A stretch of DNA of 64,000 bases, from contig NZ_JANIGL010000001.1 in the NCBI RefSeq assembly GCF_024518675.1, positions 1 through 64,000 on the forward strand, in the 5' to 3' direction. The stretch's first letter is position 1, and each line of letters opens with the position of its first letter. Positions 1-8,684 of this stretch are shown in pieces. The stretch is from Pseudoalteromonas shioyasakiensis. GTDB taxonomy: Bacteria > Pseudomonadota > Gammaproteobacteria > Enterobacterales > Alteromonadaceae. The translations under genes were made by a program, and so were the position numbers. The notes beneath the pieces were generated by a model. It ran no database searches. It worked only from the letters and a program-made list of their open reading frames with translations, and was not told the origin of the DNA.

Positions 1-115
1 GGTGACAATAGCGTTTTGGACCCACCTGATCCCATGCCGAACTCAGTAGTGAAACGAAACAGCGCCGATGATAGTGTAGCATTTGTTATGTGAAAGTAGG
101 TCATCGCCAGGCTCC
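1..115 (+). rRNA. rrf: 5S ribosomal RNA, 3' part (5' end cut by window edge)
   Basis: The first ~115 bases match the gammaproteobacterial 5S rRNA, including the highly conserved stretch around positions 22-60 (CCACCTGATCCCATGCCGAA and onward) and the closing GTAGGTCATCGCCAGGCTCC. Only the first few bases of the mature RNA are missing to the left of the window. It is the last gene of an rRNA operon and is followed within about 10 bases by a strong intrinsic terminator. Confidence 0.95.
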
Positions 116-124
116 AAATAAGAG

Positions 125-156
125 AAACCCGTTACAGCAATGTAACGGGTTTTTTG
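125..156 (+). terminator. Intrinsic terminator of the rRNA operon
   Basis: A stem AACCCGTTACA / TGTAACGGGTT closes a short loop and runs into six T residues, immediately after the 5S RNA. Confidence 0.93.
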
Positions 157-244
157 TTGTCTGAAATAAAATGAATTATCTCGCGAGTTAGCGAGCGTAA
201 AGCGTAGGGCTTAACGTGCAGCGCTGTCAAAGTTATTGTAGGAG

Positions 245-258
245 GAGGCTTCAGCCTC
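245..258. repeat. Short palindromic hairpin, possible REP-like element
   Basis: GAGGCT-TC-AGCCTC forms a six-base stem with a two-base loop. It lies at the point where the transposase remnant loses homology. A repetitive-element identity is a guess, because only one copy was noticed here. Confidence 0.25.
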
Positions 259-294
259 GATTTAAAGCTGATAAAACTCGCAAACCCCATATGC

Positions 295-1025
295 CAGCTA
301 GTGCGGTCCACAACAACTGCATGTTCTCCATATGGTGTCACATCCGAAATGAGCTCTAAGTGCTGCCTCATTATATCCTTACTCAAATAAGGAGCTATGA
401 TAGCCTCAGTTTGACCTGTCGCAGGGCAAACAGCATCAAATATATGAGTGGATAGAAATTGTTGCTGCTGACCACGCGGGGCCCTGAGCCTTTCTTTGCC
501 CAAATTTTAGATGTGGTATTTTATTGACCAAACCGCGCTTCATCTTGGAACCAGACATTGACTCTATCAAGTGATACGTGGCCTGGAATTGTGATGTTCG
601 TATTACGAAGGAAATTTTTTAAAGTCTTCTTGCGGCTGAACTGATTGTTTAGGGTGTTTCGTGCGAGATGTAATCCATGACAAATTAAGCTCATGCAATA
701 AGCGATAAACATTATTAAGCTTATACTGCACATCAAATGTCTCGCGAATATACTCACGAATGTCTTCACCGATTAAGCAGCCTCCTTCATCTTTAACTGC
801 ATGTTTGCATACATAATCTTTGAGTTGTTGCTTTTGCTTAGGCGTTAGAACATAAGGGCGACCGGGCTGTTTTTTAATATCTCATGCCGCAATGCCATCG
901 GTAAGATAAGCTGTCACCCACTCATTTACCAAGTGCCGACTCACGCCTTTTGCTTGTGCAACTGCCGTACGATTTTTAACTTTAAGAAATTGGCGAACAA
1001 CTTGATAGTGGGTTTTTAATCGTGC
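295..1025 (-). pseudogene. IS630-family transposase, decayed and truncated
   Basis: Read on the minus strand from 1025, broken frames give a recognisable IS630-type transposase. The N-terminal helix-turn-helix includes AQAKGVSRHLVNEWVTAYL and is followed by QPGRPYVLTPKQKQQLKDYV. The DDE region has WFQDEARFGQ carrying the first catalytic Asp and AVVVDRTSWH carrying the second. At least four lesions are visible: an in-frame TGA at 882-884, a frameshift near the T-run at about 615, a TAA at 518-520, and a frameshift near 460-490. The C-terminal part with the catalytic Glu is absent, and homology stops near 295. No terminal inverted repeats were found. The copy cannot make an active transposase. 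It lies between the rRNA operon and a second pseudogene, which marks this stretch as a site of past insertion and decay. Confidence 0.85.
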
Positions 1026-1131
1026 ATCTCAGGTGTATGGGAAACCTGAAATATTGGATAATTTAAGCTCAATAACAATGACTGTATATAGCTCTATTAG
1101 ATCACAAATAACACAAGATTAAAGTAGAACA

Positions 1132-1878
1132 TCAATTAAATGTGATTGGTAATAATCCAATTGATTTACCGCCATATAATGGCAGTCTGTTACTAAGTAA
1201 CTGGGTATAGCGGCCATACAGGCTTTGCAAACGGATATTTGCACTACCTAAAGCGGGTGAAGTGTTTTGCACGGTTACACCGCCAGTTTCCGGAACTAAC
1301 AGTAAAATGTTGCCAAGGGGCATTAAGGCTTTCTCGTGTATTTCTTCACTCTTGATTATTTCAGTGTGAGTCGCTGGCTCAGTTACTATACGTCCAAGTC
1401 GAGAAGCCGTGACTTGTATTTTCTCTATCGATTTTTTAATGCTCGTCATGGCATGATGCTGTTCGTGGGTGAACGAATAAGCCTTTAACGTGGCTAAAAA
1501 CATGGGAAATGTATTTATGAGATAGAGATGTGAGGGCGGTAAATATAAGTTGTGACACAGATTATTTTTGCAATATTTTGTTTTATAGCGTGATGGTTTT
1601 GCATAACAATTTGAGTTGTCGTGATTTCTGACGGCAGGTAAAAAGCTGATACTCAAGTATTTGCAGGGCAAAAGCAGGTGCTATCACAACACTATATTTC
1701 GCAACATTCATCGTCATTCTTTACGATGTTCTCAAGCCACTAGTGGGCTGTCAATATTTATCGTTTGAGTGTAAGGGTGAGCACTTATCGAGGGAGATAC
1801 ACTGTACGCCAAACTTTGTTCAGCAAAGGTGAGCAAAATATACAAAATAGCCAACGTGTTTGAAAATGGCCTCGCCAT
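1132..1878 (-). pseudogene. TonB-dependent receptor, N-terminal remnants
   Basis: Two pieces of one outer-membrane receptor gene are visible. An ATG at 1878 opens a short frame with a signal-peptide-like start (MARPFSNTLAILYILLTFAE) that ends at a TGA at 1732-1734. Further on, about 1145-1450 encodes a plug-domain start: a TonB-box-like IEKIQVTASRLGRI followed by ETGGVTVQNTSPALGSANIR and LYGRYTQLL, typical of the first ~100 plug residues. The stretch between is not readable as one frame. The whole beta-barrel of ~600 residues is missing, and the sequence after the plug runs into the IS630 remnant. The transport substrate cannot be told. The gene was probably broken by insertion and deletion together with its neighbour; that history is inferred. 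Confidence 0.7.
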
Positions 1879-2016
1879 AGTAATCTCAAAAGTAAAAAGT
1901 GTGACTCATAACTAAATAATTTTAGAGCAAAAGTGTAAATCTGTTGTTCATGTATTAAGGTATATTGTTTAGGTGACTAACTAAGATATTAAGTTGTAAA
2001 AGGATCTTATTTTTGC

Positions 2017-3030
2017 ATGAACTATTTTAAAGATTTAATAACAAAATTTATAATGATGATGCAAAAGCGACCAGGTTTATTAGCGGTGTTTGCATTTTTC
2101 AGCGGTGTAGCTAGTTACGTTTTAGTTGAGCGAAAGGAGTCGTTTTCGCAAATTATAGCTATACTTTTACTCGTCAGCTGGGTGTGGTTAATCGTTGATA
2201 ATTGGCTGCGCGATAAAGTTGAGCAGCGCTTTGGTGTTGCTGTTTCACCTAACTTTATGCGTTTTGCATTACAGATGGTGCAGCAAGAAAGCTTATTTTT
2301 TGCATTGCCGTTTTTTCTCGCGGTGACGTCATGGAACCATCCGCAGGCTGTGTTTACTTCCTTGATTATTCTATGTGCATTTATATCAGTTGTTGATCCG
2401 CTTTATTATAAAAAGTTAGCTAAACACAGCATATTATTTACGGTGTTTCATAATTTTGCACTATTTGTGGTAATTTTAGTCACATTGCCAATCCTATTAA
2501 ATCTTACTACCAGTGAAAGCTTAGGAATTGCCTTGATCACCGCGATTATGTGCACGCTACCGAGTTTAGGAAATTTGATGCCAAATGCGCGTTGGTGGCG
2601 TTTTCCTTTGTTAGTTTTATTGTTAGGCGTATTGAGTGCAGGTTTATGGCAATTGCGTAGCTGGGTGCCGCCAGCGGCATTACGCTTAACTGATATTAGG
2701 TTATCTCATGAAGTTGACCTGGAACAACGTAAGCCCATCGGTAACGTTAAGCAGTTAGATGTAAATACGTTACGACAGGAAGGTTTATATAGTTGGACAG
2801 CGGTGAAAGCGCCAAGAGGCTTAAACGAAAAGATTTTTCATGTTTGGATCCTTAATAACCAAGTTGTGGAGCGAATTGCCTTAGATATCACCGGCGGGCG
2901 AGAGCAGGGCTATAGAGCATGGACACACAAATTGAACTTTCCCGCAGACCCTGTTGGCAAATGGCAAGTACAAGTTGTTACCGAATCTGGGCAGCTGATT
3001 GGTTTAACTAAATTTACGGTCACTCAATAG
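2017..3030 (+). CDS. DUF5924/DUF2914 family inner-membrane protein
   Basis: This 337-residue protein has about seven hydrophobic segments in residues 18-215, then a soluble C-terminal domain. That domain resembles DUF2914: it holds LYSWTAVKAPRGLNEKIFHVW, a GGREQGYRAWTHK stretch and a final GKWQVQVVTESGQLIGLTKFTV. Membrane proteins of this type occur widely in Alteromonadales and have no established function. The C-terminal domain probably faces the periplasm as a beta-rich module, which is inferred from the topology. The start is ATG, with a weak AAGGA upstream. The next gene begins 16 bases later on the same strand, so the two may share a transcript, although their base composition differs. 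Family assignment is by remembered motif resemblance. Confidence 0.75.
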   Translation: MNYFKDLITKFIMMMQKRPGLLAVFAFFSGVASYVLVERKESFSQIIAILLLVSWVWLIVDNWLRDKVEQRFGVAVSPNFMRFALQMVQQESLFFALPFFLAVTSWNHPQAVFTSLIILCAFISVVDPLYYKKLAKHSILFTVFHNFALFVVILVTLPILLNLTTSESLGIALITAIMCTLPSLGNLMPNARWWRFPLLVLLLGVLSAGLWQLRSWVPPAALRLTDIRLSHEVDLEQRKPIGNVKQLDVNTLRQEGLYSWTAVKAPRGLNEKIFHVWILNNQVVERIALDITGGREQGYRAWTHKLNFPADPVGKWQVQVVTESGQLIGLTKFTVTQ

Positions 3031-3046
3031 AGTTATTTGGAGGTAT

Positions 3047-4045
3047 GTGTTGTTAGTAAAATATTTTGGATTAGTTATCGAAGAAAGTAATTATACAGAG
3101 CCACGTAGCAGTTTTTTATCCGATGGTTTGTTTCGCTTTACACAACCGAAGTTCTTAAATGATAAAATGAGTGAGGCAAAACTATTTCCCTATTTTAATG
3201 AGTTTTCGCCAGCAGATTTAGATTGGGCTAAAGAGCGATTCCAAAAAGATGGCGGTGACATAAATGATTCATTAGATCTTGCCCTTCTTAAAAAGTTTTA
3301 TTTAGAAAGACCTTTGGATGATAGATATGGAGATGCTTTTCCTCACCTAGTTGAAAGCCAGTTTGGTTATAGTTCAATGAAAGAGTTTGATAAAGAGCAA
3401 GTAAATAAAAAAGTTCAGGAAATTAACAATCAAATTATTGAAAAAATAAGCGCTGCTTGTGGTGTTTTTTCATTATGTAAAAGTGTAACAAGTACCCACA
3501 TGTGGAATCATTATGCTAGTGAGGGTCAAGGTGTAGCCTTAATATTTGATGAAACACATGAATTCTTTATGAGAAATATTGTAAAAGATGTGACTTATGA
3601 AATTAGCAAACGTGCGTCTGTTACATACTATCGTGGTTCGTGGAGGATTAATGGTATGCCAGTCAAAGATTGGAATTCTATTAATAAACCCGAACACTTA
3701 AATGATTTAATGTACAAACTCTTATTTTCTAAATCCCCTGATTGGGAGCAAGAAGAGGAGTCGAGAATTGTGTGCTCTTTAGTCGATTGTGATGAGGCTA
3801 AAGGAAAGTTTTTTGAATTTTATGACAGTTCGGTAGATAAACTACTCAAGTATCATGAGTGTTATTTGAAAAAAATACCTTTTTCGGCTTTTAACACCTT
3901 AGTATTAGGCTATGGAATAGCACCAGAACATAAAAAGTCTATTATTGATAGAATTAAGGCTAATACAGAGTTGGCTCATCTAAAATTGAAAAGTGCAGAA
4001 TATGATATTTTTGGCGAGCTAGAGCTAATCGATATTGAATACTAG
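3047..4045 (+). CDS. DUF2971 domain protein, function unknown
   Basis: This soluble protein of about 331 residues has the layout of DUF2971. The N-terminus has RFTQPKFLNDKMSEAKLFPYF, and the middle holds CGVFSLCKSVTSTHMWNHYASEGQGVALIFDE, the family's characteristic block. No signal peptide or membrane segment is seen. DUF2971 proteins are scattered, horizontally mobile genes of unknown activity; some occur in defence-rich regions, but nothing here shows a role. The start is GTG at 3047 or TTG at 3050; the SD TTGGAGG at 3038-3044 fits the TTG better. The gene looks richer in A+T and lysine codons than aspS or rhlE. Together with the nearby IS remnant, that suggests acquisition by transfer (inference). 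Confidence 0.75.
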   Translation: MLLVKYFGLVIEESNYTEPRSSFLSDGLFRFTQPKFLNDKMSEAKLFPYFNEFSPADLDWAKERFQKDGGDINDSLDLALLKKFYLERPLDDRYGDAFPHLVESQFGYSSMKEFDKEQVNKKVQEINNQIIEKISAACGVFSLCKSVTSTHMWNHYASEGQGVALIFDETHEFFMRNIVKDVTYEISKRASVTYYRGSWRINGMPVKDWNSINKPEHLNDLMYKLLFSKSPDWEQEEESRIVCSLVDCDEAKGKFFEFYDSSVDKLLKYHECYLKKIPFSAFNTLVLGYGIAPEHKKSIIDRIKANTELAHLKLKSAEYDIFGELELIDIEY

Positions 4046-4244
4046 GGATATTGAACTTCATGGTTGAATTTACATCAGTATGTTTAGTTTTAGTCAGGGT
4101 AGTATATATAGTGTTGCTACTTCTAATAAATATGCAATAACAATGCATCAATGCTAAAAAGGTATACTTCGAAGGGATAGTCTGCATCGAATAAGTTTTA
4201 ATTCTGAAGGTGCTGAAGACCCAATTACTTTAGAAAGTTATCTA

Positions 4245-4790
4245 TCATTTTAATAAATAGTAAGGGTTTTTCCCTTGCGTGACTAACACACAAAATATTC
4301 GTAAATCTAACTCCAGTTGGTGGTACTCTGGTTCCATGTGACAACACAGGGCGTAAAAACTTTTGTTGTGATCTTTTTCTTTAAAGTGAGCGAGCTCGTG
4401 AACCACGAGTGCTTTTAATAATGGCTCTGGCGCGCGCAGTAAATCACTGTTAATAGCTAAGTCATGCTTTCGGGTTTTGCCTTGCATACGGTAGGTATGT
4501 GTACCCAGTGCGTTAGTGACCATATCACCTTGCTTTTTAAATGCTGCGCGGCCAAACGGTGGTGCATTTTTTAAGTAGCATTTTTTAAGCTCGGTTGCGT
4601 AAGCATATAGCGACTTATCACTTGTTATCGTATGAGCATGCGGGTATTTTTTTGTTAAATACGCACCGTGTTTGTTGTTATTAATGAGCTGCATCACTTG
4701 TGTGACAATTTGCTCAGGGTAGCCGGTAAAGTAACGAGAGTAGTCTTTCATAAATTTAAAATAAGCTCGATTGAGTGGCTTCTTTTTCAC
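4245..4790 (-). CDS. YgjP-like (DUF45) zinc metallopeptidase family protein
   Basis: This 181-residue protein carries the zinc motif HELAHFKEKDHNKSFY at residues 131-146: His131 and His135 are the HExxH-type ligands, Glu132 is the general base and His141 is the likely third ligand. This matches the YgjP/DUF45 group related to WLM and M48 peptidases. Substrates are unknown. It has no signal peptide, so it is probably cytoplasmic. The first codons overlap the end of yecE by 35 bases on the same strand. An internal ATG (residue 14, MKDYSRYF) would shrink that overlap to nothing, so the start is uncertain. Coupling to yecE suggests a two-gene transcript. Confidence 0.82.
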   Translation of the reverse strand: MKKKPLNRAYFKFMKDYSRYFTGYPEQIVTQVMQLINNNKHGAYLTKKYPHAHTITSDKSLYAYATELKKCYLKNAPPFGRAAFKKQGDMVTNALGTHTYRMQGKTRKHDLAINSDLLRAPEPLLKALVVHELAHFKEKDHNKSFYALCCHMEPEYHQLELDLRIFCVLVTQGKNPYYLLK

Positions 4791-5604
4791 CTATAAAAGG
4801 TGATAAAACGTGGTGGTTATAATTTAAGTCTTGGCAAAACTGACGTGCTAACAATGGAGCTTGGCGGTTATCGGCGGTATGAAAAAACACATAAGGTGTT
4901 TTACCTTCATCGAGCCATTGTTGTACTTTTTTAAGCCAAGGCTGGTAATAGCTTTTATAGTCATGTTCTAAACTGGCAATCACAAACCTTGCCATAGGCT
5001 GCTCGCCGGTGGCGATGGCATGAACTGGGAGATGAGGCTTTTTTTGCTGCGCATCTATCAAAGCTTCGGTGTTGGGCTTTACCGCAAATAGGGCACGGGT
5101 ATCCATGGCAACACGGTTAATGTTGCTAGCCATTAATAGCTGGTTTAACGCAACTTCAGCATCGCCCTTTTTAAAAAACTCGCCGTGGCGTACTTCCACT
5201 GCGTAATTTATATCGTGTGGCAGCTTAGTAATAAACTGAGCAAGCAGTGGTAATTGTGCAGGGCTAAAGCTACTTGGTAGTTGCAACATGATTTGCCCAA
5301 CATTGGGTAATAGCGGTTCGAATAAGTTAAACCAAGCAGTTAGCTCATCATCAATGTTGGTTAATTGTAATTCGTGGCTAAAGCGGCGGTGAAATTTAAA
5401 GGTAAATTTAAAATCGTTATTAACAGCATCACGCCAGCGCTTGAGTGACTCAGTACTAGGATCGGCGTAAAAACTGGTATTACCCTCGACAGAATTAAAC
5501 ACCTGCGCGTATTCATGCAGCATGTCAGCATTTTTACAATGGCTGGATAACAAATTGCCTTTCCACGCGGTGCTTGACCATTGCGGACACCCTAAATACA
5601 ACAT
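4756..5604 (-). CDS. yecE: DUF72 family protein YecE
   Basis: This 282-residue protein matches the DUF72/YecE family. It starts MLYLGCPQWSSTAWKGNLL, has FNSVEGNTSFYADPSTESLKRW followed by FTFKFHRRFSHEL, and a later YVFFHTADNRQAPLLARQF. The family adopts a TIM-barrel fold and its biochemical role is unsettled. There is no signal peptide. It is the first gene of a two-gene minus-strand unit with the YgjP-like peptidase, and it diverges from aspS across about 200 bases. Full length and clear motifs argue for an intact gene. Confidence 0.9.
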   Translation of the reverse strand: MLYLGCPQWSSTAWKGNLLSSHCKNADMLHEYAQVFNSVEGNTSFYADPSTESLKRWRDAVNNDFKFTFKFHRRFSHELQLTNIDDELTAWFNLFEPLLPNVGQIMLQLPSSFSPAQLPLLAQFITKLPHDINYAVEVRHGEFFKKGDAEVALNQLLMASNINRVAMDTRALFAVKPNTEALIDAQQKKPHLPVHAIATGEQPMARFVIASLEHDYKSYYQPWLKKVQQWLDEGKTPYVFFHTADNRQAPLLARQFCQDLNYNHHVLSPFIGEKEATQSSLF

Positions 5605-5702
5605 AAAACGGTTAACTGATTGTGTGTTTTGGCTAGTATATCAAATCTATGAATTGAAAGCATAGTGCCCGCTGCCGTGCTCGCATTTTTAAGTAACTTG
5701 GG

Positions 5703-5708
5703 TATAAT
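5703..5708 (+). promoter_or_regulatory. Putative aspS promoter -10 (TATAAT)
   Basis: A perfect TATAAT sits about 100 bases before the aspS start in the yecE-aspS intergenic region. No good -35 is seen at the usual distance, so the exact promoter is uncertain. Confidence 0.5.
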
Positions 5709-5780
5709 GCACCCCCTAAAATGATTAATAAATAGTGGCTTTAACTCCCCAAAAACAGCAAATTCTTAGGGAGAGCGGCT

Positions 5781-5849
5781 ATGAGTCTTAAACTGACAGG
5801 AATACTATGCGCTCTATATACTGCGGACAGCTTAACAAAACTCACGTAG
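5781..5849 (+). other. Possible upstream ORF overlapping the aspS start
   Basis: An ATG at 5781 follows a good Shine-Dalgarno (AGGGAG at 5768-5773, seven-base spacer). It opens a 22-codon frame that stops with TAG at 5847-5849, inside aspS in another frame. It could reduce or couple translation of aspS. No evidence shows that it is made, and it may be chance. Confidence 0.3.
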
Positions 5850-7585
5850 ATCAAGAAGTTGAACTATGTGGTTGGATAAATAAACGACGTGATCTTGGTG
5901 GTCTTATTTTTGTCGATTTACGCGACAGAGAAGGCTTAGTGCAAGTTGTATTCGATCCTGAAGTTGAAGGCTTAATGGATACAGCTAATAAACTTCGCCA
6001 AGAATTTTGTGTGCAGCTTAAAGGTGTTGTTCGTGCGCGCCCTGATAGCCAAGTAAATAAAGATATGGCAACAGGTGAAGTCGAGATTTTAGGCACTAGC
6101 TTAACGATTATCAACCGCTCAGAGCCGTTACCACTTGACTTTAACCAAGTGAATTCAGAAGAGCGCCGTTTAAAATACCGTTACCTCGATCTTCGCCGCT
6201 TAGAAATGAGCGACCGTATTAAGTTACGTGCTAAAGCAAGCAGCTTTGTTCGTCGCTTTTTAGATGACAATGCATTTTTAGATATTGAAACACCCGTATT
6301 AACGAAAGCAACACCAGAAGGTGCGCGTGATTATTTAGTACCGAGTCGTGTTCACAAAGGCAGCTTTTACGCATTACCGCAATCACCACAGTTGTTTAAG
6401 CAATTATTGATGATGTCTGGCTTTGACCGTTACTATCAAATTGTTAAATGTTTCCGTGATGAAGATTTACGTGCTGATCGTCAACCTGAATTTACTCAAA
6501 TAGATTTAGAAACGTCGTTCATGAGCTCTGATCAAGTACGCGGTATGACTGAAAAGATGATCCGTGAAATGTGGCAGTCATTACTTAACGTTGATTTAGG
6601 CGAGTTCCCAATCATGCCTTATTCAGAGGCAATGAGCTTGTATGGCTCTGATAAACCAGACCTACGTAACCCAATGAAGCTAATTGACGTTGCTGATTTG
6701 GTAAAAGACGTTGAGTTTAAAGTATTCTCAGGCCCTGCAAATGATGAAAAAGGCCGTGTTGCAGTATTAACAGTACCTGGTGGCGCGAAGCTTTCTCGTA
6801 AGCAGTTAGATGACTACACCAAGTTTATTGGTATTTACGGTGCGAAAGGTCTAGCTTGGATGAAAGTTAACGACCGTGATGCAGGCGCTGAAGGCGTGCA
6901 ATCACCTATTGCTAAGTTCTTAAACGAAGAAGTGATTAACGAACTTCTAGCACGTACTAATGCACAAACGGGCGACATCATTTTATTTGGTGCAGATAAA
7001 CGCAACACAGTAAATGAAGCCATGGGCGCATTACGCTTGAAGATTGGTGTTGATTTAGAAATCACTAACCTTGATAGCTGGGCACCACTTTGGGTTGTTG
7101 ACTTCCCAATGTTTGAAGAAGATGACGAAGGCACACTTCACGCCGTTCACCATCCATTTACTGCACCTAAAGACATCAGTGCTGAAGAGCTTGAAGCAAA
7201 CCCTGCAGCGGCTATCTCAGATGCCTACGATATGGTATTAAACGGCTACGAAGTAGGCGGCGGCTCTGTTCGTATTCACAATGCAGATATGCAAGAAGCG
7301 GCTTTTAGAATTCTAGGTATTGATGCACAAGAGCAACAAGACAAGTTTGGCTTCTTACTTGATGCGCTTAAATACGGCACGCCACCGCATGCCGGTCTTG
7401 CGTTTGGTTTAGACCGTTTAGTAATGCTACTGTGTGGTACTGATAACATTCGTGACGTTATTGCTTTCCCTAAAACAACACAAGCTTCATGTTTACTAAC
7501 TGACGCACCAAGCAAAGCCAATGCAGATTCATTGACTGAGCTTGCTATCAACGTTGTTGAAAAAGCTGAAAAACCAGCTGAATAA
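5807..7585 (+). CDS. aspS: Aspartyl-tRNA synthetase
   Basis: This 592-residue class II aminoacyl-tRNA synthetase charges tRNA-Asp in the cytoplasm. The N-terminal OB-fold anticodon-binding domain includes [23 protein letters not shown]. Motif 2 reads [18 protein letters not shown], a GAD-type insertion follows, and motif 3 reads [15 protein letters not shown] near the end. Length and domain order match the bacterial AspRS type. The ATG at 5807 has an AGGA SD five to eight bases ahead. The gene stands alone, flanked by its own promoter region and a strong terminator. The short possible upstream ORF is the only odd feature. Confidence 0.98.
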   Translation: MRSIYCGQLNKTHVDQEVELCGWINKRRDLGGLIFVDLRDREGLVQVVFDPEVEGLMDTANKLRQEFCVQLKGVVRARPDSQVNKDMATGEVEILGTSLTIINRSEPLPLDFNQVNSEERRLKYRYLDLRRLEMSDRIKLRAKASSFVRRFLDDNAFLDIETPVLTKATPEGARDYLVPSRVHKGSFYALPQSPQLFKQLLMMSGFDRYYQIVKCFRDEDLRADRQPEFTQIDLETSFMSSDQVRGMTEKMIREMWQSLLNVDLGEFPIMPYSEAMSLYGSDKPDLRNPMKLIDVADLVKDVEFKVFSGPANDEKGRVAVLTVPGGAKLSRKQLDDYTKFIGIYGAKGLAWMKVNDRDAGAEGVQSPIAKFLNEEVINELLARTNAQTGDIILFGADKRNTVNEAMGALRLKIGVDLEITNLDSWAPLWVVDFPMFEEDDEGTLHAVHHPFTAPKDISAEELEANPAAAISDAYDMVLNGYEVGGGSVRIHNADMQEAAFRILGIDAQEQQDKFGFLLDALKYGTPPHAGLAFGLDRLVMLLCGTDNIRDVIAFPKTTQASCLLTDAPSKANADSLTELAINVVEKAEKPAE

Positions 7586-7611
7586 GTAACGAACAAACTA
7601 GTTTAATGTTA

Positions 7612-7643
7612 AAAACCCTAAGCTTATTCTTAGGGTTTTTTTA
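7612..7643 (+). terminator. aspS intrinsic terminator
   Basis: AAAACCCTAAG / CTTAGGGTTTT stem with a six-base loop and a run of seven T, 27 bases after the aspS stop. Confidence 0.93.
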
Positions 7644-7676
7644 TTGCTGTTTTAAGAGGGAGTTATAACAGAAGGT

Positions 7677-8270
7677 ATGTTATTTACACAAAACGATTAC
7701 TATGAACACGAATTTTTAAAGTTAAAAGCGACAGCAAAGCGCTTTAGTGACATTGAATTTGAGCAATGTCAGTTTATTGAGTGTGACTTTAGCCAAGCTC
7801 AATTCAGTAACTGTCGTTTTATCGATTGTGAGTTTATCAATTGTAATTTAAGTGAATTAAATTGGAATTACAGCTCGTTGGAAGAGGTCAGTTTTAAAGG
7901 CTGTAAGCTCAACAGCATAGTTTGGGGACAAGTAAACTGGCCGCAACTGGCATTAACTGCGCCCGTTAGCTTTAAAGATTGCGAACTTAGCCATAGCTCA
8001 TTTTTTGAGTCGCAATTAAAAGCGTTAACAATGACTGATTGCTTTGCAAAGGATGTCGATTTTAGACATGCAAATTTAGCTAAAAGCCAGTTTATAGGCA
8101 CAGATTTTAGAGACAGTGTGTTTCATCAAACCAATTTAAGTAACGCTAATTTTGTCGGTGCCACACAGTTTAATATTGATATTAAAAATAATGATGTGAG
8201 CCGTGCTAAATTTGAACGACTTGAGGCTTTAAATTTATTAGCGGGACTTGATATCGAGCTAGTTGATTAG
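7677..8270 (+). CDS. Pentapeptide-repeat protein, Qnr-like shape
   Basis: This 197-residue protein is built mostly of A(D/N)LXX-type repeats. One block covers about residues 25-75 (CQFIECDFSQAQFSNCRF...) and a second about residues 105-165 (KDVDFRHANLAKSQFIGTDF...). Such repeats fold into a right-handed quadrilateral beta-helix. The tail LEALNLLAGLDIELVD resembles the C-terminal dimerisation helix of Qnr and MfpA proteins, which mimic DNA and protect DNA gyrase. The protein is shorter than Qnr and I do not see the Qnr loops, so gyrase protection is only a possibility. There is no signal peptide. It stands alone behind the aspS terminator, with an AGAGGGAG ribosome-binding region ahead of the start. 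Confidence 0.85.
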   Translation: MLFTQNDYYEHEFLKLKATAKRFSDIEFEQCQFIECDFSQAQFSNCRFIDCEFINCNLSELNWNYSSLEEVSFKGCKLNSIVWGQVNWPQLALTAPVSFKDCELSHSSFFESQLKALTMTDCFAKDVDFRHANLAKSQFIGTDFRDSVFHQTNLSNANFVGATQFNIDIKNNDVSRAKFERLEALNLLAGLDIELVD

Positions 8271-8310
8271 CCGCAAATATTGACGGCTAATCACTTATAG
8301 TAATAAACGA

Positions 8311-8634
8311 CTAGCAAGCAGGGCCGTTTTTATTGCGCGCACTGGCAAGAGCGCGAGCAATTTCAAGCAGCGCAGGGTTAATATCATCAGCGCCATCTTT
8401 AATTAGCTTAGTTACATCGCCAGACGAGTATAAGCTATCACGGGGTGATTTAATGCCAAGTTCACGCACAAAATCTTTCGTTTTACCTGTGCTACCGGTT
8501 TCAATAAACTTAAAAATAATACGCTCGTTATTACTTTTCGGCTCGGCTTGTAATACCGCGATTTCTTCTTTATAGGCTTCAATGCGACTTTGTAAAATTT
8601 CGATACGTTGTTCGATGCTGCTGTATGATTTCAT
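8311..8634 (-). CDS. Hypothetical protein with N-terminal coiled coil
   Basis: I do not recognise this 107-residue protein. Residues 5-33 (IEQRIEILQSRIEAYKEEIAVLQ) form a clear heptad-like coiled coil. The remainder is a small soluble region with KTKDFVRELGIKSPRDSLYSSGDV and a helical end. There is no signal peptide, membrane segment or known motif. Codon use and composition look like those of surrounding genes, and the gene fits neatly between its neighbours without overlap, so it is probably real. It might be a small DNA- or protein-binding adaptor; that is speculation. Confidence 0.6.
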   Translation of the reverse strand: MKSYSSIEQRIEILQSRIEAYKEEIAVLQAEPKSNNERIIFKFIETGSTGKTKDFVRELGIKSPRDSLYSSGDVTKLIKDGADDINPALLEIARALASARNKNGPAC

Positions 8635-8684
8635 GGGACACTTTTAAATAAACACAAATATTAGCGCTATTATCGCATATATTT

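Noticed and set aside
132..503. Intact small gene of 123 codons
   Set aside because: It is the middle and end of the decayed IS630 transposase; its last ~35 codons are non-homologous sequence.
521..769. Separate small gene of 82 codons
   Set aside because: Its end is a piece of the same transposase and its start is out of frame with it.
3960..4187. Minus-strand ORF of 75 codons
   Set aside because: It overlaps the end of the DUF2971 gene and has no SD or recognisable motif.
6835..7596. Long minus-strand frames inside aspS
   Set aside because: They are antisense shadows of a strongly coding gene.
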